Positions 10,949 through 24,400 of a DNA stretch of 64,000 nt are shown one piece after another. The notes under the pieces are model-generated. The model worked only from the letters and a program-made list of their open reading frames with translations. It had not been told where the DNA came from and searched no databases. Source of the stretch: Paraphysoderma sedebokerense (lineage: Eukaryota > Blastocladiomycota > Physodermatomycetes > Physodermatales > Physodermataceae); contig JAHLJZ010000024.1 in the NCBI GenBank assembly GCA_025602915.1, positions 217,672-281,671 of the forward strand, given 5' to 3'. Every line of letters starts with the position of its first letter. Positions within the stretch are counted from its first letter, which is position 1. The translations under genes and the position numbers were made by a program.

Positions 10949-13565
10949 TTAAACAATCACCTCAACGAGCACTGCTACACCGTCCATGCGAACGCTTCTC
11001 TTACTCTTCATGATTCCCTTCTGATCCACTCGAACCTCTTGATTCGTATATCTGACTTCTACTTCCAAATTTCCTTTACCGAAATCCCACATAACGTTTT
11101 CTTTACCGTCAAATTCTTTAATTTCTTGTCTTTGCTTGCCATCACCAGAGACGGAAGACCATGAAATGGCATAGGACTCGCTGAATGATGGAAGTGGACG
11201 TGTTCGCCGGTGGGCGAGTGGAAGAAGCGAGAGTGCAACCGAGTAGTCCGTGGACGATGCCGATGAAGACGCAGATAATTTGAAAGACGACGGTGTGGAA
11301 GCGACAAAGGCGGATTTAGCATCGCCATCAGCAGCAGTTCCGGCTGTTACGCTGACGGATTCGATCAAGTCGATTTTGGAAAGGAAATTCAACCACATTC
11401 CTATAAAGAATAGCATAAAGCGGCAATACATATTAATAATTGCCGTCAAGAGAGAGAGTAAGACTGTGCTATAGAAGTTACCTTCTTTGCAGACATGGCA
11501 GAATTTGTCACTAGCCATATTTCTCATCAAACAACGTCTATTAGTAGGTCTATAACTCTTCATGCCGAATGAACTCCAAGTAGGATACGCCGAATAATGC
11601 ACGTCATCCGCGCTATCGTCTCTTTTCAACTCAGCTTTCGGTACCTCAACGAATGAGTCGGCTGACTGTGAAACAACGGTTACATCGTCGTCGATCGCTC
11701 CAAACTTGAATTCGTTTTCATCCGCGTACTCGTGGATTTCAATGTTGCATAATTGTCTCGGTACATCGTAATTTGAGTTGCTTGGTTTTCCTTTGCTATC
11801 AGAGGTATTCGTTTGAAGGGAAGCTAGATTGAGCTTTACCGATATAACATGGGATCCGGAAGAAAATCCAGAGGAAGCGGAGAACCACGAATAAAATGTT
11901 CGGTCAAGAATACCACTTGATTTGAACGGTAGAGGTTTGTTGTCAATTGAGATAATGACGTCGTTTGAGTTCTGTTATCAATAAGAAGCAAATCAAAGTA
12001 CAGTCAGGTAAGGCTCGTGAGAAATCATGAAGATTGAAGATAAAACATACAGGAAATCCGGAAAGAGATAACTTCATAAACCATCTTTTATAATTCCCGT
12101 CGGAATTAAACTTTTTAACATATTCTCCCTTTTTCAATTCGAACCAGGCATAATCTTGAAGTCGTAGCGTTGCTTTCTCTTCTCTGACAGTTGGAGCAGC
12201 TGAGGAATTAGCGGCAGATGTTGGAAGCCATTGTCCCCATTTTGATCGGACTGTAGAGAAGTATCCAGCGGAGTTAACACCGGAGTAAACTTGTCCACCG
12301 TCATATTCTTCTCCAACGGGAATAAAATTGTGCCCTGAAACAATGGATAGTGTGATCGATAGAATGATCAATGGTCATATGATTTAGTTGGAGTTCCAGG
12401 AATAGGCAGATAAAGGAATTCTAAGAAAACTACCTTTCTCGTGTCGGATTACAATAACTCCTGAGGTCTCGCTTCGAGTAGAAATGACAAATTCGCCCCC
12501 AAGTCCACCATAGTACTCATCTTTAAGGTAATGAATGATTTTTGGTTAGTGATTCATAAACATTGAGGAGAATTGTCAAGGATTTACCATTTCCGATAAT
12601 GGTAGGGAAATCGCAACCACCAACACCCATTCCTCGGCATAAACTTCTGGCCACATTTGGTTTAGAGCAATAAACTCCGCGGAGTTCCGTGCCTTCCCTG
12701 TACAATCCGAATGCAGTGTTCTTTGCTCTTCCGTACGTTCCGATTCCTTCATCTGTACTGGGTGTAAAGACTGCCCAGACATTCATCAATGGAAGCAAGG
12801 TGGCAAATGTGACTGATTCAAAAATATCGTTTGTCATGCGTTTCACATCTGCGAAGAATTGGTCGCGCTGACTAGGGAGGTAACCATCGCCAAAGAAGAC
12901 GATGTCAATTCTGTTGGTAGCTGGTCCGTTGTCGACGACTTTGATCTGTAAAGATTATTTGAAACAGTGTGAATTCTCGTGTACACACGACTAACGGTTG
13001 AAGAAGGAAGGGGAAATACTCACGACGTCCATGGGCTTCATATCGACGTTTGCCGCTGAAAACGTATCTTGCTTGTCATTAAAACTTTCGCATAACTCTT
13101 TAGAGACTTTTTCTAAACGTTCTTTGTTCATTCCCACGACCGTCACTATTTGATCTCTTGCTGCAGTTCCATCGTGTTCGGGTGAAGTGAGGACGGCTGG
13201 CTGAGAGGATACTCGTATTTCATTCCAACTCTTCAACGTTCTATCTCTTTGTGCAACAGATATTGGGGAAAGAAGGTTACACTTTTTGTATGGTGGTGCG
13301 AATGGCGGGGCGGTGTACTCTGAAGAATCATATGCTTGGAATGACGTTGGGGAGGAAGACGACGAAGAAGCGATAAATCGGAGGGAATAGGTTTGCGGGC
13401 TGGATTGACTGATCTTTAGGTCTTCAGCTTGCGCATATCTTGTAGACAGAGCGAGGATGCTAGATGATCATATGTAAAGACTGTTAGACGAAGAGCGCAT
13501 TACTTTCAAGGCCAGCTGCCAACACTACAATACATGTACCTGAGGAGGAGGGAGGAGAGCAGCAT
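10949..13565 (-). CDS. Secreted zinc metallopeptidase, M64 (IgA-peptidase-like) family
   Basis: The product starts with a signal peptide (MLLSSLLLSILALSTRYAQA), split by an early intron. An N-terminal beta domain is followed by the M64 catalytic part: NRIDIVFFGDGYL, FATLLPLMNVWAVFTPSTDEG, RGMGVGGCDFPTIIGN, then the zinc site HEKGH followed by NFIPVGEEYDGG. The HEXXH motif and the downstream acidic-Tyr pair match the family pattern HExGH...DEY. A 99-nt intron (12335-12433) falls inside HEXXH, between HEK and GH. The C-terminal part (YRPTNRRCLMRN, CHVCKEG) also fits the family; the last about 120 residues are Ser-rich and lineage-specific. About six to seven exons. It probably degrades extracellular protein; the true substrate is unknown, and the family name from IgA cleavage should not be taken literally. 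Confidence 0.85.
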
Positions 13566-13827
13566 CTTTTTTCTACTGCAATGTCTGGGGACTGGGAGTG
13601 ACTTTTTCTTACGCTCCCTTATATATATATATTATTTATTATGTATTTGAGTGAGGAGGAATCAAGCATAATAATACGCATGAGGGCGAGAAAGGGAACG
13701 CCAATTGTCTGCCCCTCAAGTGACTTTATGCCTTCATGGAATCATGCCAGTATCATCCCCTGCTGATTCCACAATCTATATACAATCCATTCTTTATCTA
13801 TTCCGTCTCTGGTATCTGGCCAATACA

Positions 13828-15290
13828 ATGATGACTGCCAACGGCCACAACGCTTTCTGCGTCCCTCGTCGCAAAATCATCACAAAGGACGACCTGACCC
13901 ACTTTCTGGATTCTCAAGCCTGCAATGATTACTTGAATTTCATATTAAAGTTGAACACCAGCGTTCAGGGATTGAAAATATCAGACAATGTCGGTGCAAG
14001 TCCGGTAAGGTTACTTTTGCTACCTTGTGCAATGGTTGCTTCTTTCTCGGGTGTTGTGTTCTGTATTTCTATTGCGACTGCCCTTCAAAAACTCAAATAG
14101 TCGTATTGCAACTCTCTTTGTGTTGAATGATTTCTAACTTTGATATCCCACAATGTTCTCGATACGATATAGATTATTCAACAATTACTTTCCCTCCTCG
14201 ACTCTATCGCTGCCATTGCCACCTCAACTCCTCCCGACAAAACCACCAAATCACGATTTGGGAATCCAGCCTTCCGTCTATTCATAGACAAGACTGTCCA
14301 AGCTCTTCCTGATTTGCTAGAGGATTTCATTATCCCCAGAGAAGCCATCATAGAGGTCGCCAAATATTTAGAAAGAAGTTTTGGTGATAGAAAAAGAATT
14401 GATTACGGAACCGGCCATGAAGCAAATTTTATGGCCTTTTTGTATGTTGATCGTGTTAATTCCCACCGGTCATTTTTGATTTTTGATAGGATATTTTATT
14501 CATATTCTATTTCTGTTGAAACAGGCATTGCTTAGATAAGCTAAAACTCTTCCAGGATGAGGATTACGCTCCTTTGGTGTTGCAGGTGTTTGTAAGGTTG
14601 TATATAGTTGGACGTCCTTACTCTTCATACCGTAGACTTACTCTTTTGTTTGTTTAGATACATGCGAGTAATGAGGACTTTGCAATTTGATTATTGGCTT
14701 GAACCTGCTGGTTCTCATGGTGTCTGGGGGTTGGATGATTATCATTCTCTTCCCTTCATGTTCGGCTCTAGTCAGCTCATTGGTAAGAAGAGATCTCTTT
14801 GGATTTGTCTCATCAGTGAAATTTAACGATAAATAACTGTTGAATTTTATTAGAACACAAATATATCCGTCCAAAATCCATACATGACAGAGATTTAGTC
14901 TCCGAATACGCCAAAGATTATCTCTACCTCTCTTGCATCGACTTCATCAATACCGTCAAAACTTCTGCATCATTGAGATGGCATTCTCCTATGTTGGATG
15001 ACATTTCGATTGTCAAAACATGGTCAAAAATTAACGAAGGAATGGTCAAACTCTATAAAGGGGAAGTGCTGAGTAAATTGCCTATCATGCAGCATTTTAT
15101 GTTTGGAAGTTTGATCAGTTTCGACAATGTGAGTGGGAAGGAAGTGAACGAAGAGGAAACAGGAACCGACGGACATACACATATTTATGCAATGGGTCAA
15201 GAATTTCCTACTTGTTGTGGTATGAGACTGCCAAGTGCAATCGCGGCGAGAGAAGCCGGAAGGATGGAGAGGGGATTGCCATTTGACTAA
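13828..15290 (+). CDS. PTPA: Serine/threonine-protein phosphatase 2A activator (PTPA/Rrd family)
   Basis: PTPA is a peptidyl-prolyl isomerase-like chaperone that helps load metal and activate the PP2A catalytic subunit. The family signatures are plain across exons: [59 protein letters not shown] and [17 protein letters not shown]. The C-terminus ([15 protein letters not shown]) is also typical. There are at least five exons. The first intron begins near 14002 and rejoins at about 14173. The start is set at ATG 13828 because the alternative upstream ATG (13744) adds a hydrophobic stretch not expected in this cytosolic protein. It is divergent from the M64 gene, with 262 bp between starts. Confidence 0.9.
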
Positions 15291-15663
15291 TTCACAGTCA
15301 AACTAAGAACCTAATAAATTTAGTTGAGTCATGAGAAGCTCGACTGTTGCTAAATCATAAAAGATTACACAATGTGCTGAAAACTCGCTTTATCGCACTA
15401 GTGGACGCTTAGGATGAAAACCCTGCTGATAGCCGTAAAATAATTCCAACATCAGAGCTGGTTAGGCCATCATTGCAATTTTTTTTCCATTCGAAATGAT
15501 GCAAACTGATTTGGCCTTGATTTCTTAAATGTAATATTGATGGACATGGCCTCGAGCAGTGCGGCAGTTCAATCATGCGGCACGAGTGATTTTTTTCTTT
15601 GTTCGAGCAATTTGAACCGATTCAGATTTTTTCAATCTTCGCTTTCTATGCTCGGTTTGTTAA
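15291..15663. other. Intergenic, PTPA to ASNSD1
   Basis: No coding sequence, RNA gene or repeat was recognised. It should hold the PTPA 3' UTR and the ASNSD1 promoter. Confidence 0.5.
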
Positions 15664-18600
15664 ATGTGCGGAATACTGTTTGGTTGCTACATTGAACATA
15701 CCAATGGGACGGATAAACTTTCTCTAGATAACGTACGAAATTGGTTTTTCAATCTAATACTGATGCGTTGACGATGATTAACCATAAATTTCTTTCTTTC
15801 CCGACAACTATTACCTTCACCATGGATCCGTAATATGCGGTATATCAGTCTCCACTCTGGAATAGATTGCGTGAACTGAACAGACAAAGAGGTTCATATT
15901 TTCCCAATTTCTGACAATTATCGTCCCCGATAAACTGACATCAATTCAATCATCACTTCTTTAACCCTTCTGCCGTCGCTTTATCCAATTATCAAATACT
16001 CGTAGGCCCCGATTCTCAGCAAACTTATTCAATTAGTATACCTATATCCTCTGATACCAATCTTGTATTGAAATTTCATAGTACAGTATTACACTTGCGG
16101 GGGGACACTGTAATTGCACAGCCGATTTTTGATGAAATTCATGGCGCCAAGACTGAAGGTATTGACGATTTAGAAAAAGGGAATATAGGATGTTGGAATG
16201 GCGAAGTATTTGGGGATATGGTATGATTCCTTTTTTGTGTTGTTAGATTATTGGGGTGGCGGTGATTTGTAGAGCTTTGATTCTATACTTCAATTTGACT
16301 TTATGATAGTTGTTGACTTTATGATAGTTGCTTTTGACATCTTGTTTTAAATGAATACTTTTGTCTCGATTAATACTTACTGAAACTATGACCGTTGTTT
16401 TGTGGATTATATAGGTGCCACCGGATCAGAACGATACCGAAATTGTAATGTCCAAGTTATTTGAGATTTTGAACGATAAGGCAGATGATGTTGCTGAAAA
16501 AACAAAGGTTACAGTTGAACAAAACAAATTGAAAGAAATTTTGAATTTCTTCGAGCAACTAGAAGGCCCCTACGCATTTTTATTGTGGGAGGTAATTATT
16601 TCCGAGATTCTTTTGGTTTATTATCTGATACGGATAAGTTAACCAAAACCCTCTTTCAATTCACAGCATCGAACCCAAAAGTTATACTTTGGTCGTGACT
16701 ATTTTGGGCGACGATCGCTGCTTTGGCATTTTCCGAGTAATCCGAAATTGTCGTTACCTATTCCTTTTTCACCTTCAGATCAAGTTCGACCGTTTCGTCA
16801 GCTAGAACCTTTTATCATCAGTTCAATCGGAACTTTTGTTCACTCGCACCCATTGATATCGTCAAACAATGATTGCAGTAAAAATGAAAATGTTGATTTG
16901 ATTCCGCATGGAGGATGTTTGGATGCAGCTGAATGTAAAGGATTCAAAGACCAGATTGATGAAAATGGAAAGAATTCATTCTGGGAAGAAATACAGGCAA
17001 ACGGGATATATTGTCTGGATTTTGGCAAAATTGTTGCAGATATGAAGGTTGGCCTTCGATTCGTCTCTGCGATCTGTCAAACCTGGCATTCTACATGTAA
17101 CTTGTTCTAAATCGGCTTGTTAATTGACTTTCCCTGATTAGACCGACACTAGAACATTTGAAGATAGCTTACGATCTAATCTTCTGAAATACCCTTGGAT
17201 TCAAGAGCGAAATTTTGTTGTCGATAGTGATAAATACGAAGAGACAACACATTCATTAGTACGTCCAGCTTTCCTCGCTGTATAAAGCGCACATACTAAA
17301 CATTTTTGTCAACCTCTAGACTCTTCCTTTCCCCCCGGTCAACCTATGTACCACTCGCATTCCTCCCCTTGATCCTTCCGTACCCTTGAATGTGTTACCA
17401 GATGTATTGCCGCATGAGTTATCTGCTGCGGTGGATGGTTTTTTGGATGTTCTGAAGGAAAGTGTGCGAAGTAGGGTGATAAATGTAACGAGACATAATA
17501 CCGGGTAAGTGTCAACCGTTATCCTGCTTCATGCGTGTTCTCCAATCACGTCCATCATATTTCTGTGCCAGACTAACCCAAGTCTCTTCCAGATCATCTC
17601 CATCGTCTTCGTCCTCGGCCAAAATTGCAATTCTATTTTCAGGCGGGATAGATTGTACCGTACTAGCGTTACTGACTCATCTGTGTATCCCTGAACACGA
17701 ATCCATTGATTTATTGAATGTTGCTTTCGAGAATCCGAGGATTATGGAGGCCAGGAAGAAAGAACGCGAAAATGGAAAAGGGAAAGGGAAAAAGCGAAAA
17801 GGAAAATCAAAACAGAAAGGAAGCAATAATAACGGAGATAATGATGATGTAGCCGCCAATGTGGGCGCAGAAAATTCTGAAGTAGGAATAGCAGAAGAAA
17901 AGTTTGAAAATGACGTAGTTAATAACGACGAAGAAGTGAGGGAAGAAATCTATGATGTTCCGGACCGAAAAACGGGAAGACAAGGGTTGGAAGAATTAAG
18001 GTATGTTACGATTGTTGAGTTCAATGTCATTTGTCAATACTAACCGGCGTAATTTCTGCAATCAAAAAGGCTACTTGCACCTAATCGACGTTGGAATTTT
18101 GTTGAAATAAATATACCATATTCAGAGGCAATGGATAAAAAACTTGATATATTAGAATTGATGAGCCCGCTAGATACTATTATGGACTTGGTAATTCTTT
18201 TAGTCTTTGCATAGGATGTGCGTACTGTCACTGACAATTTTCATTTTCATAACAGTCTATCGCTATGGCATTTTGGTTTAGCGCTCGCGGAAAAGGTAAC
18301 TTCCCAGTCTTATGTATTTCCTCGGCTATCAATCTATTCGAAATACTGTTTAGCTTGACGTTTAACAACTCGATCAGGTTATATTCGCCGAGAGGGTAAG
18401 GCAGAGCCTTACGAAACACCAGCCAAAGTGCTGATATCGGGTTTAGGAGCAGATGAGCAGTTAGGTGGATATGGCAGACATCGGGTACAGTACAACAAAG
18501 AGAGTTGGGGAGGGCTGGCCAAAGAGATAAAAATGGATGTTGAAAGAATTTGGACAAGAAATTTAGGTTTGCCCATTCAATTTCTTAATTCTATTTTCTC

Positions 18601-19006
18601 TTGTAAACTAAACTCTTATCTTTATATGAATAAAACGGACAAAGGTCGTGACGACAGAATCATTTCTTCCCATTCTCGCGAACCACGGTTCCCTTATCTC
18701 TCTGCCCCTGTCGTGAATTATTTATCGTCATTACCAGTGTATCTGAAGTGTGACCCAAGATTCGATAAAGGGATAGGCGACAAGATACTAATTAGATTGC
18801 TAGCTAAAAAGTTAGGACTAGAAAAGACAAGCGTGGAAGCAAAAAGGGCGGTTCAGTTCGGCAGCAGGGTATGTATAAATTGTATAAATTATTTCGATTG
18901 CTGATGAAATATTATTCTTATGGCGGATATGTTGCGTATGTAGACTGCAAAGATGGGCGAGACTTCAACGAAAGAAAAGGGAATGATGAAAGTAGATTTA
19001 GCATAA
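15664..19006 (+). CDS. ASNSD1: Asparagine synthetase domain-containing protein 1 homologue
   Basis: The first exon starts MCGILFGCY, giving Cys2 as the class II glutamine-amidotransferase nucleophile. Spliced exons continue with LRELNRQRGPDS, VLHLRGD, CWNGEVFGDM, LEGPYAFLLWE, LYFGRDYFGRRSLLWHF, the PP-loop ILFSGGIDCTVLALL, ESIDLLNVAFENP, VPDRKTGRQGLEEL, RWNFVEINIP, MSPLDTIMDLSIA, ISGLGADEQLGGYGRHRV, RNLGRDDRI, PRFPYL and KRAVQFGSR. Order and spacing fit ASNSD1 rather than true asparagine synthetase. A Lys/Glu/Asn-rich insert lies after NVAFENP (about 17740-17960). The last exon gives TAKMGETSTKEKG and ends at 19006. About ten exons. In the family, glutamine-derived ammonia would be transferred to an adenylated acid, but the reaction of ASNSD1 is not established. 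The PP-loop has Cys where Ser is usual (SGGIDC). Confidence 0.9.
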
Positions 19007-19201
19007 TTATGAGACATAGATGCATATTAGCACACAATAAATTAATTGAAGGTTCAACGCATTTCTGAATTGTATTAAAGCGGCGATTGTACCCAGCCAC
19101 TCTTGACCTGCCGTTTCCGTGTTGAACAAAGTCTGAACGTTAAATTGCACCTACTTCATCTTCTTTTTTCATATTTTGCCATTCATCATATACATATAAT
19201 T

Positions 19202-21035
19202 ATGTCAGAAGCGGAATCCTACATTTCTGCTGCTTTGAAAGCGTATGTCTTTGTCTACTCTATTCAAATGTTGGCTGGTAAATGAAAACAACCATGGAAC
19301 GATAAAACTGACTTTTACTTGCTACTTGTATTCGCAAATGCTTCGTAATTAAACCATGACAGTTTATCGAAACCATGGTATCCAGCTCCATTCTGGAAAC
19401 CAGATTGGGAAACTGCAGCACAGAATTACGAAAAAGCAGGTTCGTACGAAATGGTTCCTAATCGTTTAGTCTTTCGAAATCCATTGTCAGACAGAGTTTA
19501 ATCCTTCTGTAATCTTCTCTCCTATTATATGTTGTTATTAATCCTATTATAATGTTGTTAAATGATACTTGACAGCTGCGTTATATAAGAATGCTAAATC
19601 TCATGATAAAGCAATTGATACATATGTTAAAGCCGCGGAAGCTCAACGGTTATCGGATTCGTTCGTATTGTTTTCCACTATTTTTATTCGCTATGAATAG
19701 ACACTTCGGGCTATCAACATTGCCGAATGAAAATTAAACAGTTATTTTTGCTTCTACTAACTCATTTGTCTTCATTCGTTTTCTTCTCCTACAATTTGCC
19801 CATCCGTGACTTGATTGCCCGTCATATTCTATAATACGTCAACACAACTAAAAATTGAAAACTAAAAGGCCGTACTTAGGTGCAAAAAATTTAGATTTAG
19901 CAGCGCAGTTAGCAGTGCAAGCCAAGCAGTTTGATAAAGCCGCGGAACTATATAAACAGGCTTCGCAGTTATTCTTGTTGAATAATACGCCTGATAGAGC
20001 AACTGAGACTTTAGAGAAGGGAGCAAGGTAAGGAGGATGATAGCCATTTTTCTTCTCACAATACCTTTTCTCCAATCCCTTTGTGCTGAAACTGATTTAA
20101 TTGGGACACTTGCTGATGCGTTACTTGTGATTTCAGGGCGGTAGAAGCAACTGATATTGATAAATGTATTGCCTTGTATATGGAGACTTGTGATATGTAC
20201 GAAGAACAAGAAAGGCAAAGATTGGCTGTGGATACATTTAAACGAACATTGGCGGTTTTACTCAAAAACAAACGGTAAGTTAAAACTAGGTGGAACTACA
20301 GTGTAATCATTCATTTATGTTGATCTATCCAAACCTATAGGTATCCGGAAGCTGTAAATATACTCCAACGACTCTACTCCATTTACTCCAAACTATCTCA
20401 GCGGCCTGGTCAATCCAAAACTGCTTTGTCCCTGGTCATTGTATTGCTGGGTATGGGAGATGAAGTCGAAGCTGGAAAGTCGTTTGAGAAGTTCGTGGAT
20501 GAATTAGGGATGGTAGATGAAGTGAAAATTGCCAGTGAATTACTTGATGCATTTGATAAACGAGATCAAGATGCCGTGGAGGCCGCAGTGAAACAGCAGA
20601 GCATGAATTTTTTGGACAACGAGGTTTGTGTTTTTGCCTTTATTTATAACTACTTTGTCGGAAATAACTGAATATTACATTGATTCCGCTTGTTCACCAT
20701 GGGCTCAGGTAATCCGACTAGCCCGCTCACTTCGAGTGATGGGATCTGGACCCACAATTACAGCGACCCCGACAGTCGCTCCGCCAAAAATGTCGCAACC
20801 GGATCTTTCCCGGGCAGCACTCTTCTCTCCTACGTCCATTTCACCTACTACTCCGTTCCCACCTTCGTCCACAGCTGCACAAACGTCTCAACCTGCACCG
20901 GCACCATCCACTGCAGGGTCGACCCCACAAATTGCTGGTGTGCCAGGGGTCGTTACAGGACCACCGCCCCCTGTACCAGTGAAGTCATCGCATCCCAGCC
21001 TGGCCGAAGATTTGGAGGAAGGCGGTTTTTGTTAA
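19202..21035 (+). CDS. NAPG: Gamma-soluble NSF attachment protein (gamma-SNAP, Sec17 superfamily)
   Basis: The exons encode helical TPR-like hairpins of the SNAP family: MSEAESYISAALKA, LSKPWYPAPFWKPDWETAA, LYKNAKSHDKAIDTYVKAAEA, AVQAKQFDKAAELYKQA, TDIDKCIALYMETCDMYE and NKRYPEAVNILQRLYSIY. The line ALSLVIVLLGMGDEVEA and the C-terminal acidic end DLEEGGFC fit the gamma type, as does the WxPDWxxAAxxYEKA start. SNAPs recruit NSF to SNARE complexes for disassembly after membrane fusion. About eight exons. A Pro/Ser/Thr-rich insert of roughly 80 residues precedes the terminal acidic motif and is longer than usual. The start ATG is at 19202. Confidence 0.85.
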
Positions 21036-21455
21036 TATTGATAACAATACAAGTATAATTATGCGGGCCGAATCATCTTGTTAAGCAGAACACAATTAAT
21101 GTAAGGTATTCACAATAAATATTATCGTTGCAGCATAAACGCTCAGTGTCAGCATTTAATGAAAATCTGCTTTTTTTTCGGCATCGAACCTATAAAGTCT
21201 GGTTCTCCGCTTCAGCAGTAGTCGGTCCCTGACAATCAATGTATTTGTTTTCCTCAGGCAATCCAGTGTGTGGCGTCATACATCATAATCATTCGGGATC
21301 ACATAGAGAACTGCAAGTATAATCGATCCGGAGGGTTTAACTCGGGCATCAAATTAAATTAGAAATGAATCTCAGTGCAGCAAGCGAATCGGCTCGAATT
21401 CAAAATCAATCGAAAATTTTCGATCCACACAACTAAAAATTCGAAACTGATAAGT
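21036..21455. other. Intergenic, gamma-SNAP to the duplicated unit
   Basis: No gene was recognised in these 420 bp. The duplicated unit begins at 21456, still 717 bp before the kinase ATG. Confidence 0.5.
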
Positions 21456-24400
21456 CAGAAGGCAAATCGTAAATTAAATGCGATCCGCTTGCAGCCCTTC
21501 ATGAATCTTAAAACTTTTGTGCAGATTAAAATACAACGAGGCCACTCTAACAGGGATCACCATGCTATGCATCGGTAATTGTCAAAATTTAAATTTCGAT
21601 GCGAATGAGGAATTTAAAGACGTGACCAGCGTTATTCGTCATTGGAGGAAATCAATAAACTGAAGCGATGAACGAATGAGAGGGGTGAGAAGGGGTGCAA
21701 TGAGGTTCAATAGTTTGTTCGCGGCGTTCTTAATAATCAAAGGTGACAGTACATCGAATGATTGAAATGTACTACAAACTCAACAATAGGAACTTGCGTC
21801 CCATGAACGCCTTAGGACCATCAAAAACGAGAATGTCTGGCGGATGACAGTAAGGGCGGTTTTATAGCATTGTTTGCGGCATATTGACTGTGCTAACACA
21901 CATTGTGCTCGATATTGGATTTGCAGACACAGCAAGGTAGCAACCATGGATGCGGCAAGCGTGACGTCATAGGTGCGTAAGTAGCGGTCTGCTTGGTTAC
22001 ATCCACTCTTCCGCCCATTATGGCGCGCCGGATGCCCTTGAAACTGGGGACAATCAACTCCATTCTTAACTCTTCTTGGGCCCTTCGAATGATGAGGCGG
22101 ACTTCCTTCCATTTCCTTTAGTCGTCTCGTCACCACAAAAAAAAAGGAACTGTTGACATCCTTGGCCGGAACATGGAGGCCTCAGAAGTAACTCATTCTC
22201 TCGAATGCCTTCAGGTCTGGCTGCCGGTATATACCATAGAAATCGTCCTTACAACTGCATATATCGTAATCTTCACTTGTGTTTATATAAGAACCCCAGC
22301 GCCAAAGAGATGGACAGTGACCTTTTCTTTGATCGCTGTGATGGTACGACTTCAATGGATTTCGCTTCTTAAATTGGATGATCGAGCTAATGTCAATTAT
22401 TATTTCATTTTAGATCTTCGTCAGTGTTGTGAATAATATCGTAACTATAAGGCGAGAGTGGGTCATTCTGCTTAAAGACTATACTCCTGGCCGACAACTT
22501 TACGTTTACACTATCCCACAAACATTACTACTATTTCTTGAAATTTCGTTGGGCGAGATTAGTTTATTTCGATATTTGTATCTGCTTTATCCACCCAAAA
22601 AATCCCGCATCATTCTCGGCACCGTTGGAATCGGGATTTTTATTCGAATCATAACTCACTTGACAGGAAGCATATTTACCATCCTCAGTGCACTAAGTCC
22701 CGATCGTTCTAGATATGCGACGGGGTCAAAAGTGTGCGGAGTAATTGCTGCTGTCTTCCTCGTGTTAAATTCAATAGCAATGAGTCTTCTCTTCGTCTAT
22801 TATTATATTTCAAAATTAAAGTACGCCCGCGCTCATAGAAAATTTCTCAAAATCCTCGGACGCATCGCTATCAACCATGCTCTCGTTCCGACACTATTCG
22901 TCTTTCCACTGCTCTACGTCATGTTCATTAGATCTAAAGTGCAGATAGATATTGAAGGCGGATTTACGTGGAATGACTTGGCGGCGATGGTCATGTTACC
23001 ATTGTTTCGGTTCTTTTACATCATACCAATTGCCTACGCAATGTATCTTTTTAATCTTGGTCCTCGGTATTTCCAAGCTCGAAAAATCAATTCCCGCGAA
23101 AAGCACGACGCAGTTGAAATAGTACAAGCGTTTAGGGAAGAGAAGGAACCAGAATCTATCGTTGAAGTTTTCCTCAAAGAAATTTACCTTCGCTTGGGTG
23201 CCATTAGTGGAAATATTTTTTCTTATACAGATGATCACAAGTTTGAATCTTCGTGTCAGTTTGTTTTAGATGTGAACGCCGATGCAGCGGATGTGGCGTT
23301 TGATCCAGTCGTTGAAGACGATCAAGTAGTACCGACATCCGTTCTAAGATTGGCGTTAAAAACCAATAAGACAGTGATTAAAAGTTATGACGAACCGTGT
23401 GATGGTGATGAAGAAGAAGGTCGAGATACATCAGGATTGAAGAAATATGCTCACGAGAAGCAGACTAGATCCATTATTTGTGTTCCCTTGATTGATCGAT
23501 TTCGTAGTGTCTTCATTTGCATCGACAGGTTTGTGTGATCTTACATTTTAGCCCAATGGACAATTAGCATCTAATTATTTTAAATATTACAAGTATCCGG
23601 GATGTTTTTGTCGATACCGTATCTGCCACAGATATCTATATTTTAGAACTGCTATGTCAACAATTGATTGTAACTTTGGAAAATTCGAGGTTTGTCGTGA
23701 CTGCGCTATTTTATGCTATCCGCTCTCTTCTAACTCACTGGATTAATGTAGGCTTTTTGCCGATTTGGCCAAGATGAATCTCGAACTGGACCGCAAAGTT
23801 GCAGATAGGACTGAAGCGTTAGAGAAACAGAAATTAGAAATCGAACAAGCTAGGTTTAGGGCAGAAGAATGTGCGAAGAGCAAATCTGTGTTCTTGGCTA
23901 ACATGAGTCATGAAGGTACTTTTCTGTCTTGAATTGGTAGAACTAAGATATTCGCGGTGTTTCTAATTTGATGATTTTACCTAGTTCGAACGCCGGCCTC
24001 TCAAATTCTGGGTGCAACCGAGGTAAGTATTAACTGTCAGATAGCCCAATCTTGGCATTAGAATTTAATAATCTTTTTTTTCGGAATAGATGCTCTCTGA
24101 GTCCTCACTCACCCAAGAACAGATTGATTACGTTAAGATAATCAATCATTCTGGCAAACTGTTATTGAATTTGCTGGTACGTGACAATTTAGGTCATTCT
24201 CATTCTGATTTTCATTCTTCTGACACAATTCCCTTTCGTAATAGAACGACATTCTTGACCTCTCAAAACTAGACAGCAATAAGCTTAAGTTGGAATACTC
24301 CGAGTTCGATCTACATCAAACCGTTAAAATCAGCGTTGAAGCTTTCACGGTAACGAAACCATTGTGTTTGGCGTACCTTGTCGACGACGATCTACCAAAA

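Noticed and set aside
13705-13827. Upstream extension of PTPA
   Set aside because: The open frame starts at TTG; the only ATG (13744) would add a hydrophobic leader not expected in this cytosolic family.
21780-22136. 118-codon minus-strand frame, also present at 26234-26590
   Set aside because: It lies in the promoter region of the 7TM kinase, exists twice only because of the tandem duplication, has odd composition and no family resemblance.
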